Assembly (NCBI GenBank): GCA_947588825.1
Contig: CANPZU010000001.1
Coordinates: 50,237 to 114,236 of the forward strand
DNA: 64,000 nucleotides
Direction of reading: 5' to 3'
From: an uncultured Clostridia bacterium
Lineage (GTDB): Bacteria > Bacillota > Clostridia > Oscillospirales > CAG-272
Below the pieces are notes generated by a model, which ran no database searches, had not been told where the DNA came from, and worked only from the letters and a program-made list of their open reading frames with translations. The position numbers were made by a program, and so were the translations under genes. Each line of letters begins with the position of its first letter. Within the stretch, counting starts at the first letter, position 1. Of this stretch, positions 11,694 to 20,473 are shown in pieces.

Positions 11694-11740
11694 ATTTTAC
11701 AAAAAAAACAGTTTTAAACGTACAGAAAGGAAATGATGTT

Positions 11741-12472
11741 ATGCGTGATTACAAAATTGAACTTGAAAAAAGAATTGCTTTTATTAAAGACGTTTTAAAG
11801 AACTCGGGCGCTTCGGGCATAGTTTTCGGAAACAGCGGAGGCAAAGATTCCGCGCTTGTAGGTATACTTTGCAAAATGGCGTGCGATAATACGGTCGGCT
11901 TGATCATGCCTTGTACCACGAAACGCAATTACGGGCAGGATACCGACGACGCGCTTAATCTTGGACGCCAATACGGTATAGATACCCGCTCCGTTGACCT
12001 TGGCCCCGTCAAGGAAGCCGTCACGGCCGCGCTTGCCGCCGCGACCGATCTTAACTCCGCCGCCCTTTCAAATATCGCTCCCCGACTTAGAATGATCGCT
12101 CTTTACGCCGTTGCTGCCTCGGAAAACAGACTTGTAGCCGGCACGGGCAATTTGAGCGAAGCTTACGTCGGTTATTTTACCAAATGGGGAGACGGCGCCC
12201 ATGATTTTAACCCGATATCCGACCTCACGGTTACCGAAATCTACGAGTTTTTAAGGTATATTGGCGCGCCAAAGGCGATAATCGACAAAGCCCCGTCCGC
12301 CGCTCTTTTTGAAGGTCAGACCGATGAAGGTGAAATGGGCGTTACCTACGCCGAGCTTGACTCCTATATCATGGGAGGCGCTCTGCCGGATGACAAAAAG
12401 GCGATAATCGATAAAATGCATTACAAGAGCGAACACAAAAGACGCGGTATAGTCAAGTATTCGGATGTTTGA
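11741..12472 (+). CDS. nadE: NAD(+) synthase
   Basis: 'VFGNSGGKDSALV', 'GTGNLSEAYVGYFTKWGDGAHDFNPI'. ATG at 11741 after AAAGGA. Confidence 0.93.
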   Translation: MRDYKIELEKRIAFIKDVLKNSGASGIVFGNSGGKDSALVGILCKMACDNTVGLIMPCTTKRNYGQDTDDALNLGRQYGIDTRSVDLGPVKEAVTAALAAATDLNSAALSNIAPRLRMIALYAVAASENRLVAGTGNLSEAYVGYFTKWGDGAHDFNPISDLTVTEIYEFLRYIGAPKAIIDKAPSAALFEGQTDEGEMGVTYAELDSYIMGGALPDDKKAIIDKMHYKSEHKRRGIVKYSDV

Positions 12473-12544
12473 TAATTTTGATGAGCGCCGCGCGCCAAAA
12501 CACTTCAAACATTTAAAAATAAAAAATAAAAAATGAATAAAAAA

Positions 12545-12588
12545 ACTTGCGCATGCTTTCGGGACGGACACTGTAAGCATGCGCAAGT
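12545..12588. terminator. Bidirectional terminator between convergent genes
   Basis: 14-bp perfect inverted repeat ACTTGCGCATGCTT...AAGCATGCGCAAGT. Confidence 0.75.
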
Positions 12589-12637
12589 CTTTGATTTTAT
12601 TATTTGGACCTTTCAGGAAAGATGTCAGCTTGTTTTG

Positions 12638-13699
12638 TTACTGATCTTTAAAGGATGAGGCGTTTATCGCCACCACAAAACCGTCCGAGTTGTTTCCGGA
12701 TATGCTGTAGGAGGAGCCGACAATGTTGAATTCGGTGGTGCTTCCCGTGCCGGGAACGTAGTATACCCACCATTCGTCGCCGCTTTGCGAGGTAGTCACA
12801 AGACGGTTTTCAAAACGGTAATCTTTTATGAATTCGAGGTACGCGGCAAGATTCATGTTGTTATTGGTTATATAGGACGCGTGCGCCTCTCCGACATACC
12901 GAAAGGTACTGTAGCTGTCTTCGCCGGTCGAGCTTTTACCGTTGCCGGTATGGATAAACCCGTATTTCGCGCAGTTTGAGATAAACCAATTGTAATAGGT
13001 AGCTCTCATTGAGGCGTGACTCAGCGAATAAAGTCCCTTTTCATTGTAAACCTCAAGGTCGACCACATAGCCCGTCGCGTTGAGACAAACTGCGCTTTTT
13101 GCGTCGTAATAATACGCGTTGCGCAGCTGTACGTCTTTTTTGCCCTGCTCTTGTACAAAAGCCGCCATCATTTTATTTAAAGCGTCGAGAGCTTCGACAT
13201 TCAGGTAGTAGCCGGTGTAGCCCTTTACCTTGTAATTGCCGCCTGTCGTGCCGTAGACGTTTTTAAAATTGTAGGTCTTAAGCAGCGCGTCGGCTGTGAG
13301 CTTTCCCATCTCGGTCCTTGAGAGCAGGAGATCGGCGCTCATTTTGTAAGAATTGCTCTCGTCGATTTGCAAAAGAGAGCCTTTATATACTTCGCTTGTC
13401 GGTATACTCGCCTTTGCAACCGACGGGATATTCGGATCGGTGTTTCCGGTGCTCGGGTCGCTTGGATTGTCGCCCGCCTCGGGAGTAGTCGTCTGCAAGT
13501 TGTCGTTATTTTGTTCGTCTTTATCTGATTTTACGGTTGAAGAGGTGTTTTCGGCGCTTTTATCGCTTGTTGTATTTTTGCCGCTTGCAAACACCGCGAC
13601 TGCCACAATCAGCACCGCCACGACAAGGATAAGCAGCATGGCGGCAAGTGCCAAACCGGTTGATTTCGGTCTGTATACGTTGTCTTTTTTATCGTTCAT
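12638..13699 (-). CDS. Membrane-anchored protein with a degenerate M15/VanY-like C-terminal domain
   Basis: N-terminal TM plus low-complexity linker. The C-terminus 'TGYVVDL...YNWFISNCAKYGFIHTG...FRYVGEAHASYI...NLAAYLEFIK' resembles the VanY layout but lacks SEH...D and EPWH. Confidence 0.5.
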   Translation of the reverse strand: MNDKKDNVYRPKSTGLALAAMLLILVVAVLIVAVAVFASGKNTTSDKSAENTSSTVKSDKDEQNNDNLQTTTPEAGDNPSDPSTGNTDPNIPSVAKASIPTSEVYKGSLLQIDESNSYKMSADLLLSRTEMGKLTADALLKTYNFKNVYGTTGGNYKVKGYTGYYLNVEALDALNKMMAAFVQEQGKKDVQLRNAYYYDAKSAVCLNATGYVVDLEVYNEKGLYSLSHASMRATYYNWFISNCAKYGFIHTGNGKSSTGEDSYSTFRYVGEAHASYITNNNMNLAAYLEFIKDYRFENRLVTTSQSGDEWWVYYVPGTGSTTEFNIVGSSYSISGNNSDGFVVAINASSFKDQ

Positions 13700-13747
13700 A
13701 AATCATCCGCCTTTCTTTAAATATGTAAAACGCGGCGTGAGAAAGAA

Positions 13748-13969
13748 TCAGTTTTGCTTTTGCACGCTTTTGTATTCGTCATAAAACCTAAAATACGGGC
13801 AGGAGTCGGTATTGTGGCTGACAAACGCGGCAAGTTCGTCCTGATCGAGCGAGGCGATGCATTCAAACTGCTCGCTCTCCTCGTTATAGTCGTAAAACTC
13901 GCACATCTCACAGGGCCCGCCCTTGTTTTTCTTGATGCCGCTTTTGTTTTTACTGTTCTTTTGGTTCAT
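13748..13969 (-). CDS. Small Cys-containing protein (DUF6472-like)
   Basis: 'CEMCEFYDYNEESEQFECIASLDQDELAAF...CPYFRFYDEYKSVQKQ'. Confidence 0.6.
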   Translation of the reverse strand: MNQKNSKNKSGIKKNKGGPCEMCEFYDYNEESEQFECIASLDQDELAAFVSHNTDSCPYFRFYDEYKSVQKQN

Positions 13970-14183
13970 GCTTTTTGTCGGTGTGGCGGTGTCGGTCGTC
14001 GGTGCGGTTTTTCATGACCATGTACATTCCTGTGAGGGCGGCGGCACAGGCAAGCAGCCAGGCGGGGGTCAGCACCCAAAGCCATCTCAAAGTGACGATA
14101 CCCGCGGTTTTTAAAATCGCAAGAACAGTCTGTAAAATTACAAGCAAAATTATACCGCAAATAACCGTTTTTTTCATTGGCAC
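13950..14183 (-). CDS. Small two-TM membrane protein
   Basis: Two hydrophobic segments; start overlaps the neighbouring small gene in a divisome-free minus-strand cluster. Confidence 0.5.
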   Translation of the reverse strand: MPMKKTVICGIILLVILQTVLAILKTAGIVTLRWLWVLTPAWLLACAAALTGMYMVMKNRTDDRHRHTDKKHEPKEQ

Positions 14184-14439
14184 CTCCGAAAGAATTTGAA
14201 TTAATAAATCAAGTCGGCACAGGATATTTCTCCGCCATTAACCATAATTGGCGTCCCGTTTTACCTTCCTAAATAATTTTATCACACAAATGATGCAAAG
14301 TCAACTTATACTTAATGTGATTTTGTAAGCATTTATGTACTAAATGTTTAATTTTTTTGCACTGTATTATATCATTTGACCGTTTTTGCGTTTTTTTGCT
14401 ACTCTGCGGCGGTCAGGTCTTTTTGTTTTGCCGCGCAAT

Positions 14440-15408
14440 TTATTGCCGCTTTTGAAAGGAATCTCTTTTGGAAGGAATCCTTTTGAAAAGATTTGCGGCA
14501 AGAGTTTTGGGGGAATACTCGTCAAGAAGAAGGGAAAAGATTATTGCAAGGAACATAAGAAAACATCCCGCCACCTCTTTGAGAGTCGGTATTTGAGAGA
14601 GGATGATCGCCCCCGAGAGCAGGGAAAAGACCGCTTCAAGGCTGAGTATCATGGAAGCAGTCGTAGGACTTGTGCTTTTTTGCCCGACAATTTGAAGGGT
14701 GTAAGCCACGCCGCTTGAAAGGACCCCGGCATACAGCAAAGGAATATACGCGTCGGCGATCATCGATATTTTCGGCTCCTCGAACGCGAGCATAAGCAGC
14801 GCGGACAGCCCTCCCGCGACAAACATTTGAATACAGGACATCTTTACGGGATCAACCTTTTGGACAAAATGGTCGACAATGAGTATGTGTCCCGAAAAAA
14901 TCAGCGCGCAAAGGAAAATATAAAAGTCGGACGCGGATATTCTAAAGCCCTCGCCTATGCATAAAAGATACAGACCTGCAAGAGCGACAATGACGCATAC
15001 AATATTGTGTATTTTAACTTTTTTGCCGATAAAAAAGCCCAAAAGGGGAACAATAACGATATACAAAGCGGTTATAAAGCCCGCCTTGCCCACGCTTGTT
15101 TTAAGAAGTCCGACCTGCTGAAAGTTAGTGGCGCCGCACAGCGCGATACCGCAGAGCACACCGCCGAGCACGAGACTTTTACGATCGGATTTGGTCATCT
15201 TATTATAGACTCCTTTTTTCTTTTTGATACGGTCGGATATCATAAAGACCGGAATCAGCACAAAGCCGGCAATCACCGTACGGACCGCTTGAAAGGTAAA
15301 AGGACCGATATGATCCATACCGACGCGTTGGGCCACAAAGGCGCAGCCCCAAATTATCGATGTAAGTAAAAGAAGGAGATTTCCTTTTATTCTCTTGGCG
15401 TCTTTCAA
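14440..15408 (-). CDS. DMT/EamA family transporter
   Basis: 'LLLLLTSIIWGCAFVAQRVGMDHIGPFTFQAVR', 10-TM pattern. TTG at 15408 after GGAGG is the likely start (ORF extends to 15501). Confidence 0.85.
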   Translation of the reverse strand: MKDAKRIKGNLLLLLTSIIWGCAFVAQRVGMDHIGPFTFQAVRTVIAGFVLIPVFMISDRIKKKKGVYNKMTKSDRKSLVLGGVLCGIALCGATNFQQVGLLKTSVGKAGFITALYIVIVPLLGFFIGKKVKIHNIVCVIVALAGLYLLCIGEGFRISASDFYIFLCALIFSGHILIVDHFVQKVDPVKMSCIQMFVAGGLSALLMLAFEEPKISMIADAYIPLLYAGVLSSGVAYTLQIVGQKSTSPTTASMILSLEAVFSLLSGAIILSQIPTLKEVAGCFLMFLAIIFSLLLDEYSPKTLAANLFKRIPSKRDSFQKRQ

Positions 15409-15669
15409 AAGTCCTCCGATACAACTTATTATAAATAATTTTATTTTGTTCCGTTTTGCAGGAAACATATTAATTGTATCACAAAACGATTTAGTTTGCA
15501 AGGGCGCATAAAAATTTACATAATGTTTAAAATTTACTTTCTCAAGTGTGATATAATAACACGGTTTATGTTTTTAGACTTGAGGTATCTTACACTCGTT
15601 ATATTGTTAACTTGTTTAAAACTGCGCATAATAGTCAAATGAAATGGACGATGAAAGGATAAATAAGAC

Positions 15670-17196
15670 ATGGAAATATCGTTAATAAGTGTTCTCAAGG
15701 TTCTTCTCAACAAAATATGGATACTCCTTATTGCCACGGTGGTCGGCGCGCTCATTTTAAGCGCGTATACCGTTTTTGCCGTTGACAAACAGTATACTAC
15801 CTCGGCAAAGCTTTACGTACGTGTGGAAAACAGAAATTCGGTTTCTCCGGGAACGATTGACGCATCCGATATAAACCTTGCGAAAACGCTTGTCAACACA
15901 TATCTTGAGATATTGAAAAGCACTACGGTGTTAAATCCGGTAATTGAAAGTCTTGATGAAATATACGACGGCATAACTCCCGAACTTATAAAAAGTTGGT
16001 TCAACGGAGAGTCGCTCAACGGCACTGAAACGTTTCAGATCACTATCACGACCGACGATCCTTCGCTTTCTTACGATGTCATGACCGCCATACTTGAGGT
16101 TGCTCCCGAAAGGATCAAATCGGTCATAGGAGCAAGCGAGGTGAGCATAATCGAGGAGCCCGTTTATCCCGAGTCCTATTCATGGCCTTTGGCGAGAAAT
16201 ACCGCGATCGGAGCAGTTGTCGGGCTGATTCTTTCGGCGGCCGTCTGCGTTCTTATTTCCTTCCTTGATACCTTCGTATACACCAGAGAGGACCTGACGG
16301 AGAGCTTCAAGCTCCCCGTTGTCGGCGCGATCCCTCTTATGAAGGACCACGAAGAGCTTCAGCGCATACACGGAAGGCGCACCCTTATTCAAAGACTTAT
16401 GGGTAAGAATCCCACGACCGACGAGCGCAGCTTTAAGACCGAAAAGAATATGATAATAAACAGCGCCACTCCGTTTAGCGTTACAGAGGCATACAGAATG
16501 GCCAGAACCAACATTCTCTACCTCCCGTCCTCCACATCCGGCTGTCCCAAATTTGCCTTTACCAGTTCCTTTGCGATGGAAGGTAAGACAATTTCGACTA
16601 TAAACCTTGCAATTACCATGGCGCAAAACGGTAAAAAGGTGCTTCTGATAGACGCGGATATGAGAAAGCCGAGAATCGCAAAAAACCTCGGCATCAAAGC
16701 GGAAAGCGGACTTTCGGAATTTCTTGCAAAGCTGACCGGCACCGTCACGGTAAGCCGCAGCAGCATTGATAACTTCTATGTTATCACGTCGGGCAAAGCG
16801 ACTTCGAATTCCTCCGAGCTTTTGGCTTCCGACAGGATGAAGCAGCTTATTTCCCAGCTTGAAAACGAGTTTGACTATATATTTATAGATACTCCTCCAA
16901 TGAATCTTGTAACCGACGCGTCCGTCATAGCCGATCTTGTCGACGGATATTTTGTCGTTACATTTTCCGGATTTTCGGATAAGAACGCGGTGGCTGACGC
17001 GCTCGAATCGCTCTCTCAGGTTCATGCTAATGTCATTGGTTTTATCTTAAACGGCGTGGATCCCAAAAGCTCATACGGTAGATACGGAAAATACGGCAGA
17101 TACGGAAAATACGGCAATTACCGCAGCTACGGTTCGTCGGGAGCATATCAGACTGCCGAACCGTATGTTGAAGTACTTGACAAAGAGGATGAATGA
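15670..17196 (+). CDS. Fused Wzz-type chain-length determinant and BY-kinase (tyrosine autokinase)
   Basis: N-terminal Wzz domain with two TMs; kinase 'AMEGKTISTINLAITMAQNGKKVLLIDADMRKPR'; 9-Tyr C-terminal tail. Confidence 0.92.
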   Translation: MEISLISVLKVLLNKIWILLIATVVGALILSAYTVFAVDKQYTTSAKLYVRVENRNSVSPGTIDASDINLAKTLVNTYLEILKSTTVLNPVIESLDEIYDGITPELIKSWFNGESLNGTETFQITITTDDPSLSYDVMTAILEVAPERIKSVIGASEVSIIEEPVYPESYSWPLARNTAIGAVVGLILSAAVCVLISFLDTFVYTREDLTESFKLPVVGAIPLMKDHEELQRIHGRRTLIQRLMGKNPTTDERSFKTEKNMIINSATPFSVTEAYRMARTNILYLPSSTSGCPKFAFTSSFAMEGKTISTINLAITMAQNGKKVLLIDADMRKPRIAKNLGIKAESGLSEFLAKLTGTVTVSRSSIDNFYVITSGKATSNSSELLASDRMKQLISQLENEFDYIFIDTPPMNLVTDASVIADLVDGYFVVTFSGFSDKNAVADALESLSQVHANVIGFILNGVDPKSSYGRYGKYGRYGKYGNYRSYGSSGAYQTAEPYVEVLDKEDE

Positions 17197-17304
17197 AAAA
17201 ACAATAAATAAGGTCGTACCCTGCGCATGGCTTTTGTATAATACGCAAAAGTTTTAAATTCGAGGAATTTTCATATATTCAGGTATTCAGGCAGGTGACA
17301 ATTA

Positions 17305-18015
17305 ATGATTATGACAAAATATACTGACTGGCATTCGCATATACTTCCCGGCATTGACGACGGGTCTCAGCATCGCCAAGACAGTATAGAGGCACTGCAG
17401 GCTGCCCTTGAATGCGGCATAGGCCGTATCGTTGCTACTCCTCATTTCTACCCGCACAAAAACTCTGTGGATCGATTTCTCGAACGCAGAAATAATTCCT
17501 ATGACCATCTGATGAGAAAGGTAGTCTCTTTGGAGCTTACGGGTCTGCCCGAGATAAGAAAAGGAGCGGAAGTGCTGCTTTGCGGGGGCCTTGACAATAT
17601 GGAAGGCTATGAAAAGCTTTGCATAGAAGGCACAAATATTATGATGGTTGAGCTTCCTTTTGTGGAAAGCGAGCATACCGACGAAATGTTTGAAACGGTA
17701 TATCGTTTAATCAACGATAGCAAAATATCGGTAATAATGGTGCATCCGCACAGATACAGCGACCGTTCGGTCATGCGTATGCTGGATCTCGGCGCGATGC
17801 TTCAGCTCAACGCCGGGGACGTTACATCCCTGTCTGGCAGGGGAAGGGCGAAAAAGTACATAGAAATGGGAAAGGTTTGTTGTATCGGAACCGATTTTCA
17901 CAGGGATGTCAAGGTATTTGAAAAGTACCGAAAGGCGATGCGGACTTTTGGAGACCGGCTTGCAGTAAAGGATCCCTCCTTCTCGCTTGATGTTATCAAG
18001 GACGATCTTAAATAA
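17305..18015 (+). CDS. CpsB/CapC-type PHP tyrosine-protein phosphatase
   Basis: 'DWHSHILPGIDDGSQHRQDSIEAL...ATPHFYPHKNS...CIGTDFHRD'. Confidence 0.9.
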   Translation: MIMTKYTDWHSHILPGIDDGSQHRQDSIEALQAALECGIGRIVATPHFYPHKNSVDRFLERRNNSYDHLMRKVVSLELTGLPEIRKGAEVLLCGGLDNMEGYEKLCIEGTNIMMVELPFVESEHTDEMFETVYRLINDSKISVIMVHPHRYSDRSVMRMLDLGAMLQLNAGDVTSLSGRGRAKKYIEMGKVCCIGTDFHRDVKVFEKYRKAMRTFGDRLAVKDPSFSLDVIKDDLK

Positions 18016-18024
18016 ATGCAGTAC

Positions 18025-18068
18025 AAGAGCAAGGGGAATAAAATGGCGCTCTCCCTTGCTCTTTTTTT
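18025..18068 (+). terminator. Rho-independent terminator
   Basis: AAGAGCAAGGG...CCCTTGCTCTT followed by a T run. Confidence 0.85.
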
Positions 18069-18127
18069 GTGCGGCAACGCTCTTATGCGCATGTCAAAAG
18101 CCAAAGACGAATTTGGGGTAAAATAAA

Positions 18128-18838
18128 ATGGCAAACAAAAATGACATTTACGGTTATATCCATTCCTTTCAAAGCCTGGGCACAGTTGACGGTCCGGGAG
18201 TGCGCTCGGTGATTTTCATGCAGGGCTGTCCTCTTCGCTGCGCCTGCTGTCACAATCCCGACACATGGGAGTTTTGCCGTGGAGAGCGGCAAAGCGCAGG
18301 CGAGATGTTTGACAGGGTGTACCGCTTTAAGGAGTATTTTAAAAGTGAAGGGGGTCTTACCGTTTCGGGCGGCGAGCCGCTGATGCAGCCCGAGTTTGTC
18401 ACGGCGCTTTTTGAGCTTTGCAGGAGCGCCGATATAAACTGCGCCCTTGACACATCGGGCTGCATAATGAACGATGGGATAAAGGAGCTTCTTTGTCATT
18501 GCGATCTTGTGCTTCTTGACTATAAGTATACGAACGCTCGGGATTACAAAAAGTATACCGGCATGGAAATGGAGCAGGCGGATATCTTTCTCGGCGTACT
18601 TGACGATATGAAAAAGGTGACTTTTATAAGGCAGGTTATAATACCGACGGTAAACGACTCGAAGGAATCGATAGATAAGCTCTTTGACCTTGGAAAAAAG
18701 TATTCATGTATAAAAAAAATAGAGCTTTTGCCTTTTAAAAAGCTATGCGTGGAAAAATACAGAAATATGGGAATTATCTTTCCGTTTGAAAACATGGAGG
18801 AGTGCCCCGATAATTTTTGCTTTGACAAAATTTTTTAG
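18128..18838 (+). CDS. pflA: Pyruvate formate-lyase-activating-type radical SAM enzyme
   Basis: 'YIHSFQSLGTVDGPGVRSVIFMQGCPLRCACCHNPDTW' (CxxxCxxC), 'GGLTVSGGEPLMQPEF'. Confidence 0.88.
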   Translation: MANKNDIYGYIHSFQSLGTVDGPGVRSVIFMQGCPLRCACCHNPDTWEFCRGERQSAGEMFDRVYRFKEYFKSEGGLTVSGGEPLMQPEFVTALFELCRSADINCALDTSGCIMNDGIKELLCHCDLVLLDYKYTNARDYKKYTGMEMEQADIFLGVLDDMKKVTFIRQVIIPTVNDSKESIDKLFDLGKKYSCIKKIELLPFKKLCVEKYRNMGIIFPFENMEECPDNFCFDKIF

Positions 18839-19014
18839 TACGACGGTCACGTGTTTATGTTTATGAATATATATGGGCAAAAGCGCATAAAATGTACAAA
18901 GTAAGGAAAAGGTCAACACTCAAATATCGGCACATAAAAAGTTAAGCGCGTTGCAGGTCAAAATGCCTCTGTCAATTTAAATTTAAAATTAAATGATGAT
19001 TTTTTAAAATAGTA

Positions 19015-19043
19015 TTGACAGACCGTATAAAGAGTGGTATAAT
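19015..19043 (+). promoter_or_regulatory. Consensus sigma-A promoter of the tRNA operon
   Basis: TTGACA - 17 bp - TATAAT upstream of tRNA-Leu. Confidence 0.88.
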
Positions 19044-19118
19044 ATTTATGCTGTAAGGCAGGATGCTTTGTAATGCCTTATATATGCGACGGTATTCGCC
19101 GCTCACAGGTAAGTGTAC

Positions 19119-19207
19119 GCCGGTGTGGCGGAACAGGCAGACGCATGGGACTTAAAATCCCACGGGACTAACATCCCGTACCGGTTCGACCCCGGTCACC
19201 GGCACCA
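19119..19207 (+). tRNA. tRNA-Leu (TAA)
   Basis: Acceptor GCCGGTG/CACCGGC, anticodon loop CTTAAAA, long variable arm, encoded CCA. Confidence 0.95.
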
Positions 19208-19261
19208 TCTGCATGTGGGTTTGGCTTGCGGCGTCGTTCATATTATAATATCTTATAATAT

Positions 19262-19338
<77 letters not shown>

Positions 19339-19379
19339 AGTAAAATGACAGACGCCTGACAGGCGTCTGTCATTTTACT
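19339..19379. terminator. Perfect 19-bp inverted repeat abutting the tRNA 3' end
   Basis: AGTAAAATGACAGACGCCT-GAC-AGGCGTCTGTCATTTTACT. Confidence 0.7.
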
Positions 19380-19390
19380 ATGGAAAGAAT

Positions 19391-19494
19391 GGTGGGACTT
19401 GAAGTAGGCGCGGGAGTGAATGACGCCCCGGTGGGGCGTCAGAGCCGCGCCTGACTGAGCGCCGCAGCGCGAGAGTCAAGTCCCACCTTTTTTT
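19391..19494 (+). ncRNA. Multibranched structured element ending in a T7 tract
   Basis: Outer stem GGTGGGACTTGA/TCAAGTCCCACC; inner stem AGGCGCGG/CCGCGCCT; hairpins TGACGCCCC-GGT-GGGGCGTCA and GCGC-CGCA-GCGC; then TTTTTTT. Confidence 0.5.
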
Positions 19495-19594
19495 AGGCGC
19501 GGCAATTCTTTCGGTCAATCTTTTTATATAAATATTTGGTTTAAAGTATAAAACTACGCGTTAATAACTGATAAGTATAAAGGAGGGCGTCTTA

Positions 19595-20260
19595 ATGTCA
19601 GGCAATCCTGAAATCAAAAAAACAGTCGACGGGGCTCTTTTGCGTGAATTTTATCTTCAAGACGCCAACACCGTTGCAGCGAGTCTGCTTGGAAAGTTGT
19701 TGGTGCACAAGAGCAAAGAGGGAACGACCTCCGGCATGATCGTCGAGACTGAGGCGTACCTTGGTTGGTGCGACAAGGGCGCGCACTCTTATCCAAACAA
19801 AAGAACCGCAAGGACGAGCGTACAGTTTGGAGATGGCGGGCACGCGTATGTGTATCTGATATACGGTATGTATTCGTGCTTCAACGTTGTTACAAACAAG
19901 GTCGACGTGCCCGAGGCTGTGCTTATTCGCGCTCTTGAACCAATAGAAGGAATCGAGCTTATGCGGGCAAGACGCCCCAAAACAAGAGATGAGCGGCTGT
20001 GCAGCGGCCCCGGCTGTCTGTGCAGCGCGATGGCGATAACAAGAGAGCTGTACGGCTGCGATCTTTGCGGCAACGAGCTTTACATCCTGCCGTTTTCCGA
20101 TGTGAAAAAGGAGGATATCATGGTATCCCCCAGGATCAATATAGATTACGCAAAGGAATGCAAGGATTACATGTGGCGCTATTTTATAAAAGATAACAGG
20201 TATGTTTCAAAGGTGGCAAAACGGTACGATGATAAGAAGAAAGAATATGCCATTTTATGA
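19595..20260 (+). CDS. DNA-3-methyladenine glycosylase (AAG/MPG family)
   Basis: 'VAASLLGKLLVHKS...IVETEAYLG..DKGAHSY..KRTART..QFGDGGHAYVYLIYGMYSCFNVV'. Confidence 0.93.
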   Translation: MSGNPEIKKTVDGALLREFYLQDANTVAASLLGKLLVHKSKEGTTSGMIVETEAYLGWCDKGAHSYPNKRTARTSVQFGDGGHAYVYLIYGMYSCFNVVTNKVDVPEAVLIRALEPIEGIELMRARRPKTRDERLCSGPGCLCSAMAITRELYGCDLCGNELYILPFSDVKKEDIMVSPRINIDYAKECKDYMWRYFIKDNRYVSKVAKRYDDKKKEYAIL

Positions 20261-20473
20261 ATATGAAGATAAAGATAAAAAAACGGCTGTGCAAAAGCTT
20301 GCACGGGCCGCAGACAGCGAGTAAAATGTGCAAAGTATAACGGATGATTTTATTGGCGGAGCGTATAAAACCCGAGTCAAAATATAAAAATTCAAAAAGA
20401 AAGCATTTACTTTTTGTCAGTTTTATAGTAAAATAACACACGGTACTCTAAATCGAAAGGAATCGAGTTTATT

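Noticed and set aside
11690-11740. N-terminal extension of NadE
   Set aside because: ORF-track start precedes the RBS; ATG at 11741 is better supported.
16180-17025. 281-aa minus-strand ORF opposite the BY-kinase
   Set aside because: Antisense to a conserved CDS; composition is basic/Cys-rich, as expected for reverse-strand translation.
17060-17140. Tandem 'tacggaaaatacggcagatacgg' repeat
   Set aside because: Explained by the Tyr-Gly-rich C-terminal tail of the BY-kinase; not an independent DNA repeat.
18128-18838. Glycyl-radical enzyme microcompartment or pfl operon
   Set aside because: Only an activase-like gene is present; no pflB-type partner in the window.
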